From contig NZ_JAKUKE010000001.1 in the NCBI RefSeq assembly GCF_024197615.1, forward strand, positions 896,424 to 960,423: DNA of 64,000 nt. The letters are read 5' to 3'. Origin of the DNA: Desulfuromonas sp. KJ2020. Its GTDB lineage: Bacteria > Desulfobacterota > Desulfuromonadia > Desulfuromonadales > SZUA-540. The position numbers were made by a program, and so were the translations under genes. Of this stretch, positions 43,043 through 53,198 are shown piece by piece. Under the pieces are notes generated by a model. The model searched no databases, was not told where the DNA came from, and saw nothing but the letters and a program-made list of their open reading frames with translations. Positions within the stretch are counted from its first letter, which is position 1; the number at the start of each line of letters is the position of its first letter.

Positions 43043-43918
43043 ATGACGGAAGTGAGTTTTTGGGAGAGAGGGAAAACTCTCCTTGAGATGATCAAGTTTT
43101 CCCACACCGTATTCGCCTTCCCCTTCGCCCTGATGGGGGTTATTCTCGCCTCCCTGGCCAGTGCCGCGTTGCCCACCTTGATGCAGATTGTCTGGATTTG
43201 CCTGGCCATGGTCGGTGCCCGCTCCGGGGCCATGGGACTCAACCGCATTATTGATGCACGCATCGATGCCCAAAACCCACGCACGGCCCAGCGTCATATC
43301 CCGGCGGGTAAAGTTTCCCGGCGCGAGGCCTGGATTTTCGTGCTGGCATCTTTTGCTCTTCTGCTCTTTTCGGCCTGGATGCTCAACCCCCTTTGTCTCA
43401 AATTGTCCCCTCTGGCCTTGTTTTTTCTGGCCCTTTATTCCTTCTGTAAACGCTTTACCGCACTCGCCCACATTGTGCTGGGAATCTGTCTGGCCGCTGC
43501 GCCCATTGGTGCTTGGATCGCTTTGCGGGGGGATGTGAGCTGGCAGGTACTGGTCCTGGGCCTGGCGGTGCTTTTCTGGGTAGCCGGGTTCGACATCCTC
43601 TATGCCCTGCAGGACCTCGATTTTGATCGCGAGCAAAACCTGCACTCCATCCCGGCCCGTTTGGGTGTAGAAAGATCTCTTCTTCTTGCCCGGTCCTTTC
43701 ACGCTGTGATGGTCTTTCTGCTGGCTCTCCTTCTGTCGATGCCGGGACTGGGGTGGATATACCTGCTTGGCGTCCTGGTGGTCACCGGACTTCTGTTCTA
43801 TGAGCATCTGCTGGTCAAGGCAGACGACCTGTCGAGGCTAGATGCGGCCTTCTTCAATATGAACGGGTATATCAGTGTGACTATTTTTGTCTTTACGCTG
43901 GTGGACAGCCTGGTTTGA
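43043..43918 (+). CDS. mqnP: UbiA-like polyprenyltransferase (menaquinone, MqnP-type)
   Basis: A 291-residue integral membrane enzyme with about eight to nine spans that attaches the polyprenyl tail to the quinone precursor. The two aspartate-rich sites are NRIIDARIDAQNPRT (about 65-80) and DLDFDREQNLHSIPARLG (about 194-211). The ATG at 43043 lies after AAGGTG; GTG at 43031 is the alternative. Confidence 0.87.
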   Translation: MTEVSFWERGKTLLEMIKFSHTVFAFPFALMGVILASLASAALPTLMQIVWICLAMVGARSGAMGLNRIIDARIDAQNPRTAQRHIPAGKVSRREAWIFVLASFALLLFSAWMLNPLCLKLSPLALFFLALYSFCKRFTALAHIVLGICLAAAPIGAWIALRGDVSWQVLVLGLAVLFWVAGFDILYALQDLDFDREQNLHSIPARLGVERSLLLARSFHAVMVFLLALLLSMPGLGWIYLLGVLVVTGLLFYEHLLVKADDLSRLDAAFFNMNGYISVTIFVFTLVDSLV

Positions 43919-43940
43919 GCGCAGAAAAGGGGACCGTTTC

Positions 43941-44546
43941 ATGAAGCATATAGCCGTGGCGATGACGGGAGCCTCCGGGGCCGTTTACGGGGTGCGCCTG
44001 GTCGAAGAACTGCTCAGGGCGAATTGCCGGGTATCTCTGGTGCTGACCCGGTCTGGTTTGGACGTGCTGCATCACGAAACTGGCCTGAACTGGTCTGGCA
44101 GTAAGGTCCAGAGGCAGGAAAAGATAGCCGCGCACTTTGGCGGCAACCAGAACCTCTGGGTTTACGAGGAGCAGGATATGTTTGCTCCCCTGGCCAGCGG
44201 TTCTGCCGTACCTCAGGCCATGGTGGTCATCCCCTGTTCCATGGGGACGGCGGCCCGCCTGGCCGCTGGAATCAGTGGGAACCTGGTGGAGCGAGCGGCG
44301 GATGTGGTGCTGAAGGAGCGCAAGGAGCTGATTCTGGTGCCTAGGGAAACGCCGCTAAATCAAATTCATCTGGAAAATCTACTCAAACTCAGTCGTGCCG
44401 GAGCTCACATCCTGCCCGCCATGCCGGGATTTTACCACCACCCCCAAACCATGGACGATCTGGTAAACCACGTTATTGGCAAAGTTTTGGATAGCCTAGA
44501 TATAGAACACACCCTGTTCCCGCGTTGGGGGCAGCTGCAGGAGTAG
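43941..44546 (+). CDS. ubiX: UbiX-like flavin prenyltransferase
   Basis: A 201-residue enzyme that prenylates FMN for UbiD-type decarboxylases. AMTGASGAVYGVRLVEEL at the N-terminus, VVIPCSMGTAARLAAGISGNLVERAADVVLKERKELILVPRETPLN and PGFYHHPQTMDDLVNHVIGKVLD are canonical. It forms a set with the UbiD homologue two genes upstream. Confidence 0.94.
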   Translation: MKHIAVAMTGASGAVYGVRLVEELLRANCRVSLVLTRSGLDVLHHETGLNWSGSKVQRQEKIAAHFGGNQNLWVYEEQDMFAPLASGSAVPQAMVVIPCSMGTAARLAAGISGNLVERAADVVLKERKELILVPRETPLNQIHLENLLKLSRAGAHILPAMPGFYHHPQTMDDLVNHVIGKVLDSLDIEHTLFPRWGQLQE

Positions 44547-44550
44547 CACA

Positions 44551-45633
44551 ATGGAAGCACTCTATGAACAAATCAGAGATCGAATAGTGGGGGGGGGACG
44601 AATAACCGAGGCTGAAGCTCTGACCCTCTTCGAAGCCAAAGATCTGCTGGAAATCGGTGAGCTGGCCGCCCTGGCCAACGAGCAAAAAAACGGCAAGCGA
44701 GTCTATTTCAACGTCAATCGCCATATCAATTACTCAAACGTCTGCGTCAACCAGTGTACTTTCTGCGCCTTCTGCAAAACCGCCGAAGAGAAGGGCGGTT
44801 ATACCCTGGCTCTGGAGGAGATTCTGGATAAAGCGAAAGAGGCCAGCAATGCCGGCGCCACGGAAATCCATGTCGTCGGCGGACTCCATCCAGAACTGCC
44901 CTATGGATTCTATCTTGAGATGCTCGCAAGCATCAAAAAGGCGTGCCCGCAGGTTCATCTCAAGGCCTTTACCGCCGTGGAAATCGATTATTTCAGCAAG
45001 CTCTCCGGTCGTTCCGTGGAGCAGGTTATTGAGGACCTGAAGGGCGCCGGCTTAGGCTCGATGCCGGGCGGCGGGGCCGAAATCTTCGCGCCGGCGGTAC
45101 GTGAAAAGATCTGTCCCGAAAAGATCACGGGCGCCCGTTGGCTCGAAGTGGTCGAAAAGGTCCACCGGGCGGGACTTAAAACCAATGCCACCATGCTGTT
45201 CGGCCATCTGGAGTCCTACGCAGACCGGGTGGACCACCTGGCCAAGCTGCGCGCCCTGCAGGATCGCACCGGCGGTTTTCAGGCCTTCATTCCCCTGGCC
45301 TTTCAGCCCGACAACACGCGGGTACCCGGCGCCAAAGGCGTCGGCGGGGTTGATGCCCTCAAAACCCTGGCCATCAGCCGCATCTTTCTCGACAATTTCC
45401 AGCACATCAAGGCCTACTGGGTCATGCTCGGCCTGAAGATCGCCCAGGTCGCCCTGGCCTTTGGCGTGAACGATCTGGATGGCACCGTGGTGGAAGAAAA
45501 GATCGGGCATGACGCCGGAGCCGAGTCGCCTCAGATCCTGGCCAAGGAACACCTGGTGGACATGATCCGTAAGGCAGGCAAGATACCGGTGGAGCGCGAT
45601 ACCCTCTACCGGGAACTGGGAGAGGCGACATGA
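44551..45633 (+). CDS. mqnE: Aminodeoxyfutalosine synthase (radical SAM)
   Basis: A 360-residue radical-SAM enzyme of the futalosine route, joining 3-(1-carboxyvinyloxy)benzoate to the ribosyl unit of SAM. The cluster motif is C65-x3-C69-x2-C72 (NVCVNQCTFCAF), with MPGGGAEIFAPAVREKICP and PLAFQPDNT typical of MqnE/MqnC. It is distinguished from its paralogue by order and by FCAFCKT. It overlaps mqnC by ATGA. MqnA, B and D are not in the window. Confidence 0.92.
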   Translation: MEALYEQIRDRIVGGGRITEAEALTLFEAKDLLEIGELAALANEQKNGKRVYFNVNRHINYSNVCVNQCTFCAFCKTAEEKGGYTLALEEILDKAKEASNAGATEIHVVGGLHPELPYGFYLEMLASIKKACPQVHLKAFTAVEIDYFSKLSGRSVEQVIEDLKGAGLGSMPGGGAEIFAPAVREKICPEKITGARWLEVVEKVHRAGLKTNATMLFGHLESYADRVDHLAKLRALQDRTGGFQAFIPLAFQPDNTRVPGAKGVGGVDALKTLAISRIFLDNFQHIKAYWVMLGLKIAQVALAFGVNDLDGTVVEEKIGHDAGAESPQILAKEHLVDMIRKAGKIPVERDTLYRELGEAT

Positions 45634-46703
45634 GCACAGAACTGTCCCAGGTAGTGGAAAAGGTGTGCCAGGGTAAAAACCTCGACCGGACCGAGGCCCT
45701 GACCCTGCTGGAGCAGGCGGATCTGCTGACGCTGGGGAAGCTGGCCGATGCATTGCGACGCCAGAAACATCCCCACGGCAGGGTGACTTTCGTGGTCGAC
45801 CGCAACGTCAATTACACCAACGTCTGCCAGTCCCGCTGTCGCTTCTGCGCCTTTTATCGGGAGGCCGAAGCCAAGGATGCCTATCTGCTTTCCCAGGACG
45901 AGATTCTCGCCAAGGTGCAGGAGTTGGCCGACCATGGCGGCACCCAGCTTCTCATGCAGGGAGGGCTGCATCCCGATCTCAAGATATCCTGGTTTGAGAC
46001 TCTCTTCCGCCGAATCAAGGCCGCTTTCCCGTCCATGCAGGTGCATTCTCTCTCTCCTGCCGAGGTTATCCATGTGGCCCGTCTTTCCGGCCTCAGTATG
46101 ACGGCGTGCCTCTTGCGTCTGCAGGCCGCCGGTCTCGATTCGGTGCCGGGGGGCGGCGCCGAGGTGCTCGTCGACGAGGTGCGCCAGCAGATCTCCCCCA
46201 ACAAAATCGGCTGGCAGCAGTGGGCAGAGGTCATGAAGGCTGCTCACGGCCTCGGGATGCGCACGACGGCAACCATGATGTTCGGCTCCAAGGAGGGGAC
46301 GAGGGACATCGTCGAGCATCTCTTCCGCATTCGGGAAATCCAGCAGAAAACGGGTGGTTTTACCGCCTTCATTCCCTGGACCTTTCAGCCGGACAATACC
46401 GAACTGGGCGGTCAGGTGGCGACGGGGATCGAATACCTGAAGGTGCTGGCGCTGTCGCGCCTGGTGCTTGACAACATCGACAACATCCAGGCCAGCTGGG
46501 TGACCCAGGGGGACAAGATGGCCCAGGTGGCCCTCTTTTTCGGAGCCAACGACCTGGGGGGAACCATGCTCGAAGAAAATGTCGTGGCCGCCGCCGGGGT
46601 GACCTTCCGCCTGTCGCAGGACGAAATCATTACGCTGGCGCGCGAGGCCGGCTTCATTCCAGCCAAACGCAACACCCTCTATCAGATACTGCAGGAATAT
46701 TGA
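45630..46703 (+). CDS. mqnC: Cyclic dehypoxanthinyl futalosine synthase (radical SAM)
   Basis: A 357-residue paralogue of MqnE that cyclises dehypoxanthine futalosine. The cluster motif is C66-x3-C70-x2-C73 ([15 protein letters not shown]), with [41 protein letters not shown] and [12 protein letters not shown]. The ATGA overlap with mqnE indicates coupling. Confidence 0.93.
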   Translation: MSTELSQVVEKVCQGKNLDRTEALTLLEQADLLTLGKLADALRRQKHPHGRVTFVVDRNVNYTNVCQSRCRFCAFYREAEAKDAYLLSQDEILAKVQELADHGGTQLLMQGGLHPDLKISWFETLFRRIKAAFPSMQVHSLSPAEVIHVARLSGLSMTACLLRLQAAGLDSVPGGGAEVLVDEVRQQISPNKIGWQQWAEVMKAAHGLGMRTTATMMFGSKEGTRDIVEHLFRIREIQQKTGGFTAFIPWTFQPDNTELGGQVATGIEYLKVLALSRLVLDNIDNIQASWVTQGDKMAQVALFFGANDLGGTMLEENVVAAAGVTFRLSQDEIITLAREAGFIPAKRNTLYQILQEY

Positions 46704-46725
46704 ACGGACAGAAAAGGACGACACC

Positions 46726-47778
46726 ATGAGTTGCCTGCGACCCAATATCGCCCAGATGGCCGGCTATGTGCCGGGGTATCAGCCTCCGGACAGCGAGGCC
46801 TGGATCAAGCTCAACACCAATGAAAACCCCTATCCCCCCTCGCCGCAGGTGGTGGAAGCCATCCACCGGGAGCTGGGGGAAAAGGGCGACTCCCTGCGCA
46901 TGTATCCGGATGCGGGCAGCCTTCGGGTGCGCCAGGAGGCAGCGGCGCTCTATGGTTTTGAGCCCAGCTGGGTGATTACCGCCAACGGTTCCGACGAGCT
47001 GCTCAACAACCTCATCCGCGCCTTTGTCGGAGAGGGCGAAGAGGTGGCCTATATCCATCCTTCCTACTCCTATTACGCGACCCTGGCCCAAATCCAGGGG
47101 GCGAAAATCACCACCTTCGGTCTGACGGCAGATTACCGCCTCGCCGACTTTCCGGCGCGCTATGAAGGCAAACTCTTTTTTCTCACCAGCCCCAACGCGC
47201 CCCTGGGCTTTGCCTTTCCCCTGGACTATATCGCCGAGATCGCTCGCCGCTGCGCCGGCATGCTGGTCATCGACGAGGCCTACGTCGACTTCGCCGAGAT
47301 CAATGCGCTGGAGCTGGTCAAGCAGCACGACAATGTGGTGGTCACCCGGACCTTTTCCAAGAGCTATTCACTGGCGGGTATGCGCCTCGGACTCGCCCTG
47401 GCCCGGCCGGAGGTGATCCAGGCGCTGGACAAGATACGGGATCATTATCACCTCGATCGTCTCGCCCTCGCCGCCGCCGCCGCTGCCCTCAGCGATCAGG
47501 CCTATCTGGCCGAAACCGTGGGCAGGATACGTGACACCAGGGAGTGGTTTTCGGCCCAACTGCGCGATCTCGGTTACACGCTGGTCGCTTCACAAACGAA
47601 CTTCATTTTTGCTTCTCCTCCGGACCGCAACGGCAAGAGGATTTACGAGGGGCTCTATTCCCGCAAGATCCTGGTGCGCTATTTTACCGACCCGCTGCTG
47701 ACCCACGGGTTGCGCATGACCATAGGGAACCGGTCGGACATGGAGCAGACCCTGGCGGTTCTCAAGGAACTGGGGTGA
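46726..47778 (+). CDS. hisC: Histidinol-phosphate aminotransferase
   Basis: A 350-residue class I/II PLP aminotransferase. [12 protein letters not shown] (29-40), [20 protein letters not shown] and the PLP lysine K212 in [16 protein letters not shown] identify HisC, although related aromatic aminotransferases look alike. It is isolated from other his genes, in line with mqnC; its stop overlaps the mutY start (GTGA). Confidence 0.88.
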   Translation: MSCLRPNIAQMAGYVPGYQPPDSEAWIKLNTNENPYPPSPQVVEAIHRELGEKGDSLRMYPDAGSLRVRQEAAALYGFEPSWVITANGSDELLNNLIRAFVGEGEEVAYIHPSYSYYATLAQIQGAKITTFGLTADYRLADFPARYEGKLFFLTSPNAPLGFAFPLDYIAEIARRCAGMLVIDEAYVDFAEINALELVKQHDNVVVTRTFSKSYSLAGMRLGLALARPEVIQALDKIRDHYHLDRLALAAAAAALSDQAYLAETVGRIRDTREWFSAQLRDLGYTLVASQTNFIFASPPDRNGKRIYEGLYSRKILVRYFTDPLLTHGLRMTIGNRSDMEQTLAVLKELG

Positions 47779-48878
47779 GAGGAAAACCTTCGCCGGTCAG
47801 GGATGCCAGGGTGGAGGCCGACGTCTTCGCCCAGGCTCTGCTGGCCTGGTACGGCGATCAGGGCCGGGAACTTCCGTGGCGGCAGACCCGCGATCCCTAC
47901 CGTATCTGGCTCTCCGAGGTTATGCTGCAACAGACGGGGGTTGCCGCCGTCATCCCCTATTATCAGCGTTTTCTCGAACGCTATCCTGCCGTCGAGGCGT
48001 TGGCCGCGGCGCCGATTGAAGAGGTGGTCGACCTTTGGGCCGGCCTCGGGTACTATTCCAGGGCCAGAAACCTGCATGCCGCCGCCCGCCAGATCGTGGC
48101 GTGTTTCCACGGGCACTTTCCCGCCACCGTGGCGGAACTTCAGTCCCTGCCCGGCGTGGGACGCTCCACGGCCGGGGCCATTGCCGCCCTCGCTTTTGAA
48201 AAACCCGCTCCCATTCTTGACGGCAACGTCCGCCGCATTCTGTGCCGACTCTTTGCCTGGCAGGAAGTCCCTACCACCGCCGGAGCCCAGCGGCAGCTGT
48301 GGGAATGGGCCGAGGCACTCACACCGGTGGTGAGAGTGCATGACTACACCCAGGCCATCATGGACCTGGGCGCTACCGTCTGCCTGCCCCGCAATCCCCG
48401 CTGTCCCGACTGCCCCGTCGCCGGCTTTTGCCTGGGGCATGCCCTGGGGTTGGAAAAGAGCCTGCCGCAGCGGCAACCCTCCAAAGTCGTGCCCACCGAA
48501 GTTCAGGTCGTTCTCGTCCTGGCCTGGGGAGGGCGCCTCCTCGTCCGCCGTCGGCCCCTCCAGGGTCTGCTGGGAGGGTTGTGGGAGTTTCCCGGTCGTC
48601 AGCCTGTAAGCGGACAAGCTCCGGAGCAGGCTGCCGCGGAGGAGCTGCGGGAGAGGGGGCTGTCGGGGCGATTGGAGGTCGTCGGCACAATCCGGCATGC
48701 CTACAGTCATTTTCGCGTACAGGTCGAGGTCTTTAAAGTCCAGATCCAAAAAATCGACGGTGTGGCCGAAGGGGGAGAGGGCGAACAGTGGCTGCCGGAA
48801 GAGGCGCTGTTGGAACTGCCCCTGCACGGCGCCCATAAAAAAGTCCTGGCCCTGCTTCATGAGAAGCTGAGCCGTTGA
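47775..48878 (+). CDS. mutY: A/G-specific adenine glycosylase
   Basis: A 367-residue DNA repair enzyme removing adenine opposite 8-oxoguanine. The catalytic Glu is in LSEVMLQQT, the helix-hairpin-helix is [17 protein letters not shown] followed by the Asp of [10 protein letters not shown], and the [4Fe-4S] motif is C-x6-C-x2-C-x5-C ([17 protein letters not shown]). A NUDIX-like 8-oxoG-sensing domain forms the C-terminus. The start is GTG at 47775 overlapping the hisC stop; the frame is open much further upstream inside hisC. Confidence 0.93.
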   Translation: MRGKPSPVRDARVEADVFAQALLAWYGDQGRELPWRQTRDPYRIWLSEVMLQQTGVAAVIPYYQRFLERYPAVEALAAAPIEEVVDLWAGLGYYSRARNLHAAARQIVACFHGHFPATVAELQSLPGVGRSTAGAIAALAFEKPAPILDGNVRRILCRLFAWQEVPTTAGAQRQLWEWAEALTPVVRVHDYTQAIMDLGATVCLPRNPRCPDCPVAGFCLGHALGLEKSLPQRQPSKVVPTEVQVVLVLAWGGRLLVRRRPLQGLLGGLWEFPGRQPVSGQAPEQAAAEELRERGLSGRLEVVGTIRHAYSHFRVQVEVFKVQIQKIDGVAEGGEGEQWLPEEALLELPLHGAHKKVLALLHEKLSR

Positions 48879-48897
48879 TCAGGCAAGGAGAACACCA

Positions 48898-50037
48898 TTG
48901 ATAGTTGCAACCGACAGGATTGAGATCATAACGACCGCTCCGGCCCTGGCCGCCTTCGCGCAAAAACTAGCCGGGCAAAGCAGCATCGCTGTTGATCTCG
49001 AAGCGGATTCCATGCACTCCTACCGGGAAAAGGTCTGCCTGCTGCAATTCACCACGGAAGACGAGACGGTCCTTGTCGATCCCCTGGCCGTAACCGACTT
49101 GGCACCCTTGGGGCCGGTGCTGGCAAACCCGAAAATCCGCAAGATCTTTCACGCGGCCGACTATGACATCCGCTGTCTCTACCGCGATTTTTCCCTGGAG
49201 ATCAACGGGCTCTTCGACACCATGATCGCTTGCCAATTTCTGGGGGAAGAGAAGGTCGGCCTGGCCGATGTCCTGCTCAAATATTTCGGTATCGAGCTGG
49301 ACAAGCAGTACCAGCGGGCCGACTGGTCCAAAAGGCCCCTTTCACCGGAGATGATTCGCTATGCCGCCGAGGACACGGCCCATCTGCACCGGCTGGTGGT
49401 TATTCTGGAAGAGGCGTTGCAGGAAAAAGGTCGCCTGACCTGGGTGCAGGAAGAATGGAGGCTGTTGGAAAAGGTGCGCCACAGCGAGCCAGGGGGAGCC
49501 CTTTTTCTACGACTCAAGGGAGCCGGCGCGCTGCCGCGCCGGTCACTGGCCGTGCTGGAGGCCCTTCTGCAGTGGCGGGACCGTGAGGCGCAGCGCCGGG
49601 ATTGCCCCCATTTCAAAGTGCTGGGCAACAAATCGCTCTTGCAGCTGGCGCGAACCATGCCCCATTCTCTGCAGGGGCTGGTAGGCATCGAGGGGATTTC
49701 GCCCCGGGTGGTGGATCGCTACGGCAAAAGTCTGCTGGCGGCGGTAGAGGTCGGCAAGGCCGTCCCCGAGGGGGAGCTGCCTTCTTTTCCCCGCACGGAG
49801 CGCCGTGTGCGCGACGAAAAGGTCGATCAGCGGCTGACCCACCTGAAGGCTTGGCGTGCCGAAAAAGCCGCCGAGTTGCAGATGGATCCGGGCATTGTCA
49901 TCAACAACGCACTCCTGGAGGAGATCGCCTGGCGCGAGCCACACAACGAAGAGGCCCTGCGCCAGATCCCCGGCCTCAAAAACTGGCAGGGGGAGGTATT
50001 AGCAGAGGGCCTCTTGCGGACGCTGGCCGGGGCGTAA
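48898..50037 (+). CDS. rnd: Ribonuclease D-like 3'-5' exonuclease
   Basis: A 379-residue DEDDy exonuclease: Exo I VDLEADS, Exo II HAADYDIRCLYRDF, Exo III YAAEDTAHL. It is followed by an HRDC domain (about 215-290) and a second helical region. Acts on tRNA 3' ends and other RNAs. The likely start is TTG behind AAGGAG. It converges with fumC. Confidence 0.9.
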   Translation: MIVATDRIEIITTAPALAAFAQKLAGQSSIAVDLEADSMHSYREKVCLLQFTTEDETVLVDPLAVTDLAPLGPVLANPKIRKIFHAADYDIRCLYRDFSLEINGLFDTMIACQFLGEEKVGLADVLLKYFGIELDKQYQRADWSKRPLSPEMIRYAAEDTAHLHRLVVILEEALQEKGRLTWVQEEWRLLEKVRHSEPGGALFLRLKGAGALPRRSLAVLEALLQWRDREAQRRDCPHFKVLGNKSLLQLARTMPHSLQGLVGIEGISPRVVDRYGKSLLAAVEVGKAVPEGELPSFPRTERRVRDEKVDQRLTHLKAWRAEKAAELQMDPGIVINNALLEEIAWREPHNEEALRQIPGLKNWQGEVLAEGLLRTLAGA

Positions 50038-50048
50038 GTTTTTTCCCG

Positions 50049-51452
50049 TCAGCCCTTTTTGCCGGGAATGCCCGGGGCGGTCATCGGCTTCGGATCAAGC
50101 AGACGGTTTAATTCCGCCTCGTCGAGAACCTGCTCCTCCTGGGCCACTTCCCGTACGGTCCGGCCACTATCGTGGGCTTTTTTGGCGATCTGGGCGGCCC
50201 GATCGTAGCCGATGACGGGAGCCAGCGCCGTGACCATGGCCAGACTCTTTTCCACCATGGCTTCACAATGAGCCCGGTCAGCCTGCAGATCCTGCACGCA
50301 GCGCTGGCTGAACTGGGTAACGCCACTGGCCAGCAGAACAATGGATTCCAGCAGATTGTGGGCGAGGAGGGGCATCATCACGTTGAGCTCGAAGTTGCCC
50401 GATAATCCCCCCAGGGTGATGGCCGCATCGTTGCCGACCACCTGGGCACAGACCTGCATGAGGCTTTCGGCCATGACGGGGTTGACCTTGCCCGGCATGA
50501 TCGAGCTGCCCGGCTGCACCGGCGGCAGGATCAGCTCTCCCAGACCGCAGCGTGGCCCGCTGCCGAGGAAGCGGATGTCATTGCTGATCTTGAACAGGGC
50601 GCTGGCGCAGGTCTTGAGGGCACCGCTGGCGTAGACCACCGCGTCCTTGCCGCCCTGGGCCTCGAAATGATTGGACGCTTCGCGCAAGGGGAGACCAGTC
50701 ACCTCAGCCAGCCCGGCGATGACCCTGCCGGCGAATTGCGGGTGGGTGTTGATGCCCGTCCCCACGGCCGTACCGCCGAGGGGGAGTTCCATGAGTCCTT
50801 CCAGGGCCGTTTCCAAGCGACGGTTGGCCAGCGCCACCTGCCGGGCGTAGCCGGAAAATACCTGGCCCAGCCGGATCGGGGTGGCGTCCTGCAGGTGCGT
50901 GCGGCCGATCTTGATGATATCGGCAAAGGCTTCGGCTTTTTCCCCCAACGCCTCCTGCAGGGCGAAGAGGGCGGGAATGAGGCTGTGGCGGATCTCCACG
51001 GCGGCGGCTATGTGGATGGCAGAGGGAATGACGTCGTTGCTCGACTGCCCCAGATTGACGTGATCATTAGGGTGGATCGTTCGGTCCCCCTTCCAGTCTT
51101 CCAGTTGGGCGGCCCGATTGGCAATGACCTCATTGGCGTTCATGTTGGTGCTGGTGCCCGAGCCGGTCTGGAAGATATCAAGGACGAAATGGCGGTCGAG
51201 TTCGCCGCGGACGACCTCTTCGGCTGCCTCCATGATAGCCATGGCCCGTTCGCTGTCCAGCAGGCCCAGTTCCATGTTCACCCGTGCGGCTCTTTCCTTG
51301 ATCATGCCTAAAGCGCGCAGGAAGGGGCGTGGAAAGCGGTATCCTGAAATGGGAAAGTTCTCCTGGGCTCTCGCCGTCTGGGCTCCGTAAAGGGCGTCGG
51401 CGGGTACGACCATTTCTCCCATGGAGTCTCTTTCGAGGCGTGTTTCGGACAT
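50049..51452 (-). CDS. fumC: Class II fumarate hydratase
   Basis: A 467-residue fumarase/aspartase-superfamily enzyme interconverting fumarate and malate. FQTGSGTSTNMNANEVIANRA, HPNDHVNLGQSSNDVIPSAIH, KIGRTHLQDATPIRLGQ and the catalytic loop GSSIMPGKVNPVMAE are present. The TNMN and SSND details favour fumarase over aspartate ammonia-lyase. An AAGGAGAG site precedes the start. Confidence 0.88.
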   Translation of the reverse strand: MSETRLERDSMGEMVVPADALYGAQTARAQENFPISGYRFPRPFLRALGMIKERAARVNMELGLLDSERAMAIMEAAEEVVRGELDRHFVLDIFQTGSGTSTNMNANEVIANRAAQLEDWKGDRTIHPNDHVNLGQSSNDVIPSAIHIAAAVEIRHSLIPALFALQEALGEKAEAFADIIKIGRTHLQDATPIRLGQVFSGYARQVALANRRLETALEGLMELPLGGTAVGTGINTHPQFAGRVIAGLAEVTGLPLREASNHFEAQGGKDAVVYASGALKTCASALFKISNDIRFLGSGPRCGLGELILPPVQPGSSIMPGKVNPVMAESLMQVCAQVVGNDAAITLGGLSGNFELNVMMPLLAHNLLESIVLLASGVTQFSQRCVQDLQADRAHCEAMVEKSLAMVTALAPVIGYDRAAQIAKKAHDSGRTVREVAQEEQVLDEAELNRLLDPKPMTAPGIPGKKG

Positions 51453-51637
51453 GGTGTCTCTCCTTGTAAGTCGCGATAGGCTCTGAAAATTCTGTTCCGT
51501 GCCAGGGGTCTGACTTTTGAGAATAGCAATCTCCCCTATCCTGTCAACGGGTTCTGTCGCCGGAAACCTAAATTCTCCCTTTAACGGGACCCCTTATTGG
51601 CTTTGCCTGTCGCCGAGGCTTGGCGTATGATGTGCCC

Positions 51638-52510
51638 ATGAGCACCATGGCCCTGCTTCTCATCCTGTTTTCCGCTTTCATGCACGCCTTGTGGAACCTG
51701 CTGGTCAAGCGCAGCCGAGACAAGACGGTCTTTATCTGGTGGATGTTCGTGGCCTCGGCCGGCTGCCTGCAGGTGGTCCTGCCTTTTTGGGCTGAGCCCT
51801 TTCCTCCCCTGAACCCGGCTGTGCTTTTGCTGGGGGTGGCCGGCGCCGCCTGTTTTGTCCTCTATCACCTCTTCAACGGCCGCGCGTATCGCGATGGCGA
51901 CCTGTCCCTGACCTATCCTTTGGCCCAAACGTCCATGTTGTACGTTCCTCTTTGGGGGGTGTGCCTGCTGGGGGAGCGGATATCGATTCTGGGCATGGCT
52001 GGCATCCTCTTGATCCTCTGTGGCGCCTGGGCCGTGCAGTTACAGCGCTTTTCCCTGCGCGAAATTGCCCGGCCCGTGCGCAACCTGCGGAACCCGTCGG
52101 TGCAGGCCGCTCTTGCCGCCGGGTTTATCTACTCCCTGGGGGCGGTGGTCGACAAGGCGGGGGTGAGTCTCTATCCCCCCTTTTATTTTACCTATCTGCT
52201 GGTCATGTTCATGCTGCTCTTGATGACCCTTAACCTGCTGCGCAGCCCTTATCGCGGCCGCATTCTGAGCGAGTGGCGTCAAAGCAGGAACCTGGTGCTG
52301 CTGTCCGGACCGGTTATGATGGGGTCGTTTCTCTCTTTTCGTTACGGGCTGAGCCTGGCCCCGATGAGCTATGCGGTGCCGGTGCGCCAGGTCAGTCTGC
52401 TGATCGGGGTCCTCATCGGGGTCCTCTTTCTGGGCGAGACCTGCGGGCGCATCCGGTTTTCGGCCACTTTGCTCATTCTGGCCGGCGTGGTTCTGATCCG
52501 CCTCGGTTGA
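51638..52510 (+). CDS. EamA/DMT-family transporter
   Basis: A 290-residue membrane protein with ten predicted spans in two five-helix halves; each half ends in the EamA pattern (LGERISILGMAGILLILCGAW; LGETCGRIRFSATLLILAGVVLI). Substrate unknown; the family exports metabolites and amino acids. The ATG at 51638 is preferred over TTG at 51620, but no strong ribosome site is seen. Confidence 0.85.
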   Translation: MSTMALLLILFSAFMHALWNLLVKRSRDKTVFIWWMFVASAGCLQVVLPFWAEPFPPLNPAVLLLGVAGAACFVLYHLFNGRAYRDGDLSLTYPLAQTSMLYVPLWGVCLLGERISILGMAGILLILCGAWAVQLQRFSLREIARPVRNLRNPSVQAALAAGFIYSLGAVVDKAGVSLYPPFYFTYLLVMFMLLLMTLNLLRSPYRGRILSEWRQSRNLVLLSGPVMMGSFLSFRYGLSLAPMSYAVPVRQVSLLIGVLIGVLFLGETCGRIRFSATLLILAGVVLIRLG

Positions 52511-52540
52511 GTCTTGGCGGCACTTGAAAGGACAAACACA

Positions 52541-53113
52541 ATGAAAAATCTGGCGAATTTCTTTTTTGAGGTCGGTATGCTCAAGCGCACCCCCCGCACG
52601 GGCTTTCAGTTCCTGGGCTCCGGGGCTGAATCCGTCGCCGAACATTCCTTCCGCACGGCTATCATTGGCTTTACCCTCGCCCATCTCGATGACGGGGTCG
52701 ATACGGGCAAGGTGGTGCAGATGTGCCTCTTTCACGACATCCCCGAAGCCCGCACCGGCGACCTCAATTACGTGAATAAAAAGTATGTCAAAGCCGATGA
52801 GGAAAAGGCCGTGGAGGATCTGGCCCGCACGCTGCCCTTTGGTGACGAATACCGGGCACTGCTGGAGGAGTTCGGTCACAAGGAGAGCCGCGAGGCTCAA
52901 ATCGCCCATGATGCCGATCAGCTCGAGATGATATTGGCGCTTAAAGAGCACAAGGATCTCGGCAACCGCAATGCCGACGAATGGTATCCGTTTGCGGTGC
53001 GCCGACTCAGAACCGACGGGGCCCGCCGCCTCGCCGAAACCATCTGGACCACAGATTCCAGCCGCTGGTGGTTCGATGACGACGGCGACTGGTGGGTGAA
53101 CGGCAAGCGCTAA
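52541..53113 (+). CDS. HD-domain hydrolase, YfbR/HDDC2-like 5'-deoxynucleotidase
   Basis: 190 residues. SVAEHSFRTAIIGFTLA and MCLFHDIPEARTGDLNYV give the H...HD metal site, with HDADQLEMILALKE carrying the later Asp. This is the layout of HDDC2/YfbR deoxynucleoside 5'-monophosphatases. AAAGGA precedes the ATG. Confidence 0.85.
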   Translation: MKNLANFFFEVGMLKRTPRTGFQFLGSGAESVAEHSFRTAIIGFTLAHLDDGVDTGKVVQMCLFHDIPEARTGDLNYVNKKYVKADEEKAVEDLARTLPFGDEYRALLEEFGHKESREAQIAHDADQLEMILALKEHKDLGNRNADEWYPFAVRRLRTDGARRLAETIWTTDSSRWWFDDDGDWWVNGKR

Positions 53114-53198
53114 CACAGGGCTGAGGCAAGCGGCTTGACTGCCTGAGGCGAAGGTGCTAGAAAGAAGGGCTTTTTAAAGCCATTATGGGGGTGCGTTC

